In this document: piece after piece, positions 59,213 through 64,000 of the stretch
Numbering within the stretch: position 1 is the stretch's first letter
How the letters are laid out: the number at the start of each line of letters is the position of its first letter
Notes under the pieces: model-generated
What the model was told of the DNA's origin: nothing
What the model saw: the letters and a program-made list of their open reading frames with translations, nothing else
The model's database searches: none
Source of the DNA: Nautilus pompilius
Taxonomy: Eukaryota > Mollusca > Cephalopoda > Nautilida > Nautilidae
NCBI GenBank assembly: GCA_018389105.1
Contig: JACATO010001575.1
Location: 1 to 64,000, forward strand
DNA length: 64,000 bases
Reading direction: 5' to 3'
Position numbers and translations under genes: made by a program

Positions 59213-60535
59213 CCTGAGGAAGAAAAAAATGGCGTACTAGCTATTATTACAGTCGTTAAATGTTCTGGTAACTGCGAGATCAATAGCTTCTGCCCTACTT
59301 ATCATTTCTACATTCCTGGTTATCTAATAGATTGATTTTATAGGGCTTCGACCTTTTCTATGTTTTATCGTGATACTCTATTCAGGCACTGCTACTTTTT
59401 GGTAGCTAATGAAATTTTATTTTAATTAGTTTGCAACGCAGATGGATCTAATTAAATCCACGCACCTGAACCAGGTCTGCACTTTAATTAAACGCGTGAA
59501 TTCCTGTTGTTATTTGATCTCTGGACGGGTCATTAGTTGGACATCCATACAACTGAGTTTTTTCATCTTTGTATTCTATGCATACAATTATTCATTAATA
59601 AAGAGCTGTTCTTTTATAAAATGTCATTTCCAATTAAAGCTGCCTTGCAGTCTGATTGTAGTTGGACGTAGATCAAACGTCAGTCTGTCAATAGAATCAG
59701 CAGCACAAATAACAAAGCGCAAAGAAGTGTGCCTGATGAGCAAAGTTTTAATAAATAGATAATAGCTGCCAATAAGGTTTATTTTATATTTATGACGAGT
59801 TTCCATATAGATAAATAGAATTTTTTTATTTATAAGTGATTTTTAGGCATAAATGAGAAAATTTCTTACCTTTTCATTATGCATAATTAGAAAGTAGCAG
59901 GTGTAACTTCGGTTATAGTAGCGTTTAATTAAATACTTTTCAATATTGAGAGTTAACTGTGGTAAAGACAAGAGTTTCAGAGCTCACGAGGCGCAGGAAT
60001 AGCGGCACCTGGTATTGGTAACCATGGCGCTACGAAACCTCAGCAATTTGTTGTATTGTTGCCTGTTACCATTGCGATTTGCTTGTGTAGACTGACTTTA
60101 TTACTTCCATTTGTTGTAATCAAATATTGATGATGAATTAAGAAACGTTTTTCGACTGTGAGGCGCTACGATTATCAAAAATATAGGTTATTTTCTTTTT
60201 CTGCTTTCTTTCCGTTCTCCACAAGAAATGGTGAAAAAACACAGTAATGTTATAAGAATTCGGACACGAGAAATAATATTTTGCTGTGCAATTCTTTTCC
60301 TGATCAAAGTTTCGCTTCTGGGCACACGACAAATGGCTTAGTCAACCCGAAACAATGGTTACAGCATATTGATGCGGACATCCACGGTCACTTTCCGAAT
60401 AGCATCATTCGAGGAAATGTCGCCATTCTGGGAGCAGCGCCGGCCAGTTCTCATACCTGACAAAATCATTAACCAAAGTGTTTGGGCTGGCATTTGTTAC
60501 AGGTGAGCCTTCGCACATACCTACTACTTTCCTTG

Positions 60536-60536
<1 letters not shown>
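59213..60536. other. Non-coding, nothing recognised
   Basis: A 106-codon plus-strand frame (59,442-59,762) has no domain or splice support. No other feature. Confidence 0.4.

Positions 60537-60588
<52 letters not shown>
60537..60588. repeat. (ATT)n microsatellite
   Basis: About 52 bp of uninterrupted ATT repeat; the translated poly-Tyr run is an artefact. Confidence 0.97.
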
Positions 60589-60639
60589 AAAATAACTAAA
60601 AATGACATGTCTGTCTCTCCACTTTATCTCCCCCAATCA

Positions 60640-61190
60640 GCCGGAAATCATATTAGAAGTTATAATAAACAAATAAATTGCACGAGAACAAGAGTAAAAA
60701 GTCCCTAAAAGAAAAACAGCAGTGATAAGAAAGCCGTTGTTAAGAGGAGAAAACAAGAAATGGGAATGGTAAGAAATCACAAGAATTAAACCATCGAAGA
60801 TTGGGAAAATATATTTATACAGGCAAGTTAAAATTGGAATTATGCAACTGCAAGACAAGAGATCTTCTTTGAAGAAAAGTATGTAGAATATTGTTTAACC
60901 AAGATAGGTGCAATACAAGCTTGGAAGTGTATGGCTGGATTTGGTGAATTTATTAACAACAGAATTTATGGGGGGATGGATGCTGTCATGTACTTGAAAA
61001 TTCTTTTTTTTAATGCTATAATGTAATCTAATTAGTGTAGATTTTTCGTTCAAGCAAGACGACAATCATGCTAAAAATACAAAAGAACTCGTTGCCGCTT
61101 GGCATCTATGGAAACCCTAATAAACCGTAAACAGTCAAATAGATTCTTTATATAAACATCATCGAACACGTGTGTGATTAAATAAATTCC
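60640..61190 (+). pseudogene. Decayed Tc1-like transposase
   Basis: Across several stops and frameshifts the order of Tc1 transposase motifs is preserved. KKPLLRGENK comes first, then RNHKN-stop-TIEDW, the relic of the HKNWT-EDW segment. Next is AWKCMAGFGEFINNRIYGG with MDAVMYLKIL, the relic of the VWGC-to-YRDIL block. Then comes FKQDDNHAKNT (first Asp codon 61,058-61,060), the relic of the FQQDNDPKHT block with the second catalytic Asp. Last is NIIEHVCD (Glu codon 61,164-61,166), the relic of LNPIEHVWD with the third catalytic Glu. The spacing between the last Asp and Glu fits a DD34E-type element. The N-terminal paired-like DNA-binding domain and the terminal inverted repeats were not recognised. 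It is inactive. Confidence 0.85.
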
Positions 61191-64000
61191 GTTAAAAATT
61201 AAGGGTCTAAAAATTTATTTGATACTTTTTGCAGAATTTTTTTGCATGCTATTTGCAATTTCATTAAAATTCTGTTGGCATCAAATAGAACAACTTTGGA
61301 AAGCTTAACGATCACATACCATTTTTTAAGTTTTGCCTTTATTTTTTGGCATTTAATGTATCAACATCATACGCACTTAGGCAATCCAGACCAAGGTAAG
61401 CAAGGGAATTGTGTCGTTAGTCGGCTCCATGAACATAATTATCACGCCAGGCGAACTATAAGACTTCCACAAAGAAGTGAGCACTTTAAACATCAGCGTC
61501 TTCAACAGAATGTTCCACAAGTCAGAGGAAAAGTGGTGTTTGTTAAATTGTATTGATTGCCGAATGAGGATTTGCCGCAGACAAGAGTAAATCTACAACA
61601 AGAACAACGTTTCCAATGCAGTTGCTTACGGTAGAGGGTCTGTATTTTCGATCACTGAAGATGGATCTGGTTGTGGTGCCCGTCACATTAAATTCAAAAT
61701 CTTAGCTATAAAACATACTACCAGCCTCAGTTTTCCTTTATTCTAAAGAACCCACCTTCGCTACGCAGCTAGATTAATACTAAATCTCACAGAGTAGAAA
61801 CAGTTCAGAAATGCATAAAACCATTTCCTTTAACATTTCGCCATTTCCTACAATATAGTCCGGATCTCAACCTGATGAGCATGTAAGATTATAGCAATAT
61901 TTAATATAATTCTCACGTGTATGTTTTAAAACTGATATTACTTCTTTTACCGCATTATTTAGATGGTATGTAAAAAAAAATCAAATAAAAGCAGTTATTT
62001 CCTCTTTAAAGAGGCCATGTTTGTTGTATCATCCGTACTGAAAGTAAATGAAGCAACGTGATCATTTTATCTTTGAAGCAACAAAGAGAGTTTTTGTCCG
62101 GGGTGTTTACAATGAGAGAGAGAGAGATACCTAAAACGTGCAGTGAGAATGTCCGAAAAATAAAATAAACTTTAATTCAATATTCGATCTATGTTTGAAC
62201 TAAGCCGCTTGTTTGTGGAAGATTAGAACGCCCGACAATGTACGGCCTCGCGTAATTCTAACGACTAATCCCATCACTCGAATTGACATCGCAGGTCGCT
62301 GCATTGTGGTGGAACTACTACGCATTGATTTTCTTTGAAAATTCAACGTGAATAAACTCTTCACAGCCTTGAGATAAAATAAGCCACGTTGGCAGGCATT
62401 ATCTGGTAAGCGGTTCAGAAAAACAATGCTAAAAAACACGCTGTTGGAGTTATAGAAAATATATGTATAAGTGAAATCAACATTCAGGATTTTGTTGGTA
62501 CATTTCAGCACTTTTGAAATTGATGTTTCGTTTTGAATATGCACTAGACCACTAGAACTTCATATTTAGATAAGACTTCCCACACAGCATTCTTGATATT
62601 AGATCTAAAATTATAAAGCAAAACCAACACCTGGTCTTGGGTGTGGTCAGCATTACAAACCGGGTAATACTGGATTTCAGACTTTGAAACTTAAAAATAA
62701 AAGAAAATATTTACAGAATGCATTAAGACGGCAGAAATGCTCGAGGGTAGCCGTAGCGAAGCTACGAGATTTTACATTTTAAACGAAGAGTCGATTGCGC
62801 TAAAAATATTACTAACCGAGTGAGTTATCCTTCCTTCTTGTGCTTCTTTTTCGGTCAACGACCGAAGCAGCGTAACCGAGATCAGTTTATTTACTGCGCA
62901 CTGCATGCCGGGTATTCACAGGTGATTTATGTCTTAATTGCACGTACGATATTACAAAAGCTTTCTTTCTTTTTAAAATATGGAAATCTGAACAAATAAA
63001 AACTGCATTGATTCCAAGAGTCACGCTTATAGTTCTACAGTGACGAATAAACGAAACGCTAGATGATAGCAACAAAAGAGTTGCTGCTAACAATTTTTAC
63101 GAACTGCTGGCCTTTAGCAGAGGAAATCCTCTTTGGTTTCAAATTCGTAAACCTTGCGTAGTGATACAGGTGCGTAGTGCGCCGTCAAGATCTGTACACG
63201 GCGAATGCATACGTTTAGTATCATTGACATTTTGTTAAACAAAATTAACTAAAGTATTTGCAACATTATCTCGGTTTTAGACTTAAAAACACCACTGTGC
63301 AAAAAATAAACTTTATTTAAAACAAATTATGACTTTCTTTTAACTATTCTTTTATGAAGTATCAACGGACGAGTGGAGTTCCGTTAATCCATGCGTGTGG
63401 ATATTTGCATATCCGCAGATTTGCTGGTGGTCACAGCTGTTGTAGACAAGGTACGGACTAGAATTCGTTCAACGTATCATTTCCTGCAATTTGGTTGAAG
63501 GAGGCATGATAATAAACAAAAATTAGATTTCCATAAAATAACCTTTACAACGATAATAGCAACAACAAAGGACGAAGAAAATATTTTCAGTTGAAAACAA
63601 AATTTGTCAACTTATTTTACCTAAGAATTCATTTAAATATAAAGTCACTCCTATTACATAAGTTTAAATGAAATAAGGTCTCATGTGAATTGCCGTGAAA
63701 ATAAACGATATTTGTTCTTATCAACCGAGCGCATTTACGTTTAATTTTCAAATATGATTATAGAATATTATAGAGGATACAATTAAAGTAAAATTTTTGT
63801 AATGCGTTTATACAAATATGACCATAAGTTTTAATTTTATTTTGAATTTTTCTAACATTTTGGCCTAAACAAATAAAAAAGCTTTTAAAATTAAATATGC
63901 ATAAAAATGTTATTTGTGCAAATATTTAAAAACAACATTTATCTTTTGCTATAATTAATAAATTAATAAAGAGACGACGCAACAATAAATACGTCTAACG
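61191..64000. other. Non-coding, no recognised gene
   Basis: An acceptor-like GCAG at about 61,234 and a donor-like CCAAG|GTAAGC at about 61,396 bracket an open frame in one phase, but the peptide is not recognisable. (GA)n near 62,112-62,127. The rest is AT-rich, and frames at 62,200-62,544 and 62,887-63,093 (minus) show no family. Confidence 0.4.

Noticed and set aside
61234-61397. Open segment between an acceptor-like GCAG and a CCAAG|GTAAGC donor
   Set aside because: The peptide is unrecognisable and the acceptor has a weak pyrimidine tract; probably chance next to the Tc1 relic.

Overview
The window is AT-rich, intron-type eukaryotic nuclear DNA. It has long non-coding stretches, many simple-sequence tracts, tRNA-derived SINEs and decayed Tc1/mariner transposons, and no operons or bacterial signals. 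A TRAIL-like TNF ligand exon, the SINE style and the general texture suggest a lophotrochozoan invertebrate, most likely a mollusc. That placement is inference; no ribosomal or mitochondrial marker is present.

The one gene recognised with confidence is on the + strand at 49,886-54,022. Two exons, joined in phase across a 3.6-kb GT-AG intron, encode a nearly complete TNF homology domain. Exon 49,886-49,984 carries the domain entry (KPAAHL). Terminal exon 53,586-54,022 carries the rest, including YYVYSQVSF, a TRAIL-like single Cys-Trp, and the ending YFGLFKL. A polyadenylation signal follows at 54,507. The cytoplasmic and transmembrane exons were not found.

Layout. 1-6,000: two GA-rich minisatellites built around the CRE octamer TGACGTCA, a long (CT)n tract, and a YY1-type motif over a short ORF. 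6,000-13,500: a TATA-like element, a minus-strand SINE, an exact 150-bp tandem duplication, CpG-rich patches, and a 24-copy minisatellite. 13,700-27,000: three candidate exons of unidentified genes (first exons at 13,716 and 26,938, a last exon at 21,414) and a CRE plus ETS promoter-like site at 18,018. 27,000-46,000: mostly empty, with a mariner-like transposase relic at about 28.9-29.4 kb, a second (CT)n tract and two SINEs. 46,000-49,300: two more SINEs, one carrying an almost canonical type I hammerhead ribozyme directly after its tRNA-like head. 49,900-54,500: the TNF ligand gene. 55,000-64,000: a minisatellite, a 123-bp foldback hairpin, a 190-bp element with perfect 24-bp inverted ends, trinucleotide tracts and a decayed Tc1 transposase.

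Apart from the TNF exons, no set of genes can be seen to work together. The most interesting items are the SINE-borne hammerhead, the TRAIL-like ligand, the CRE arrays and the two non-coding inverted-repeat elements.
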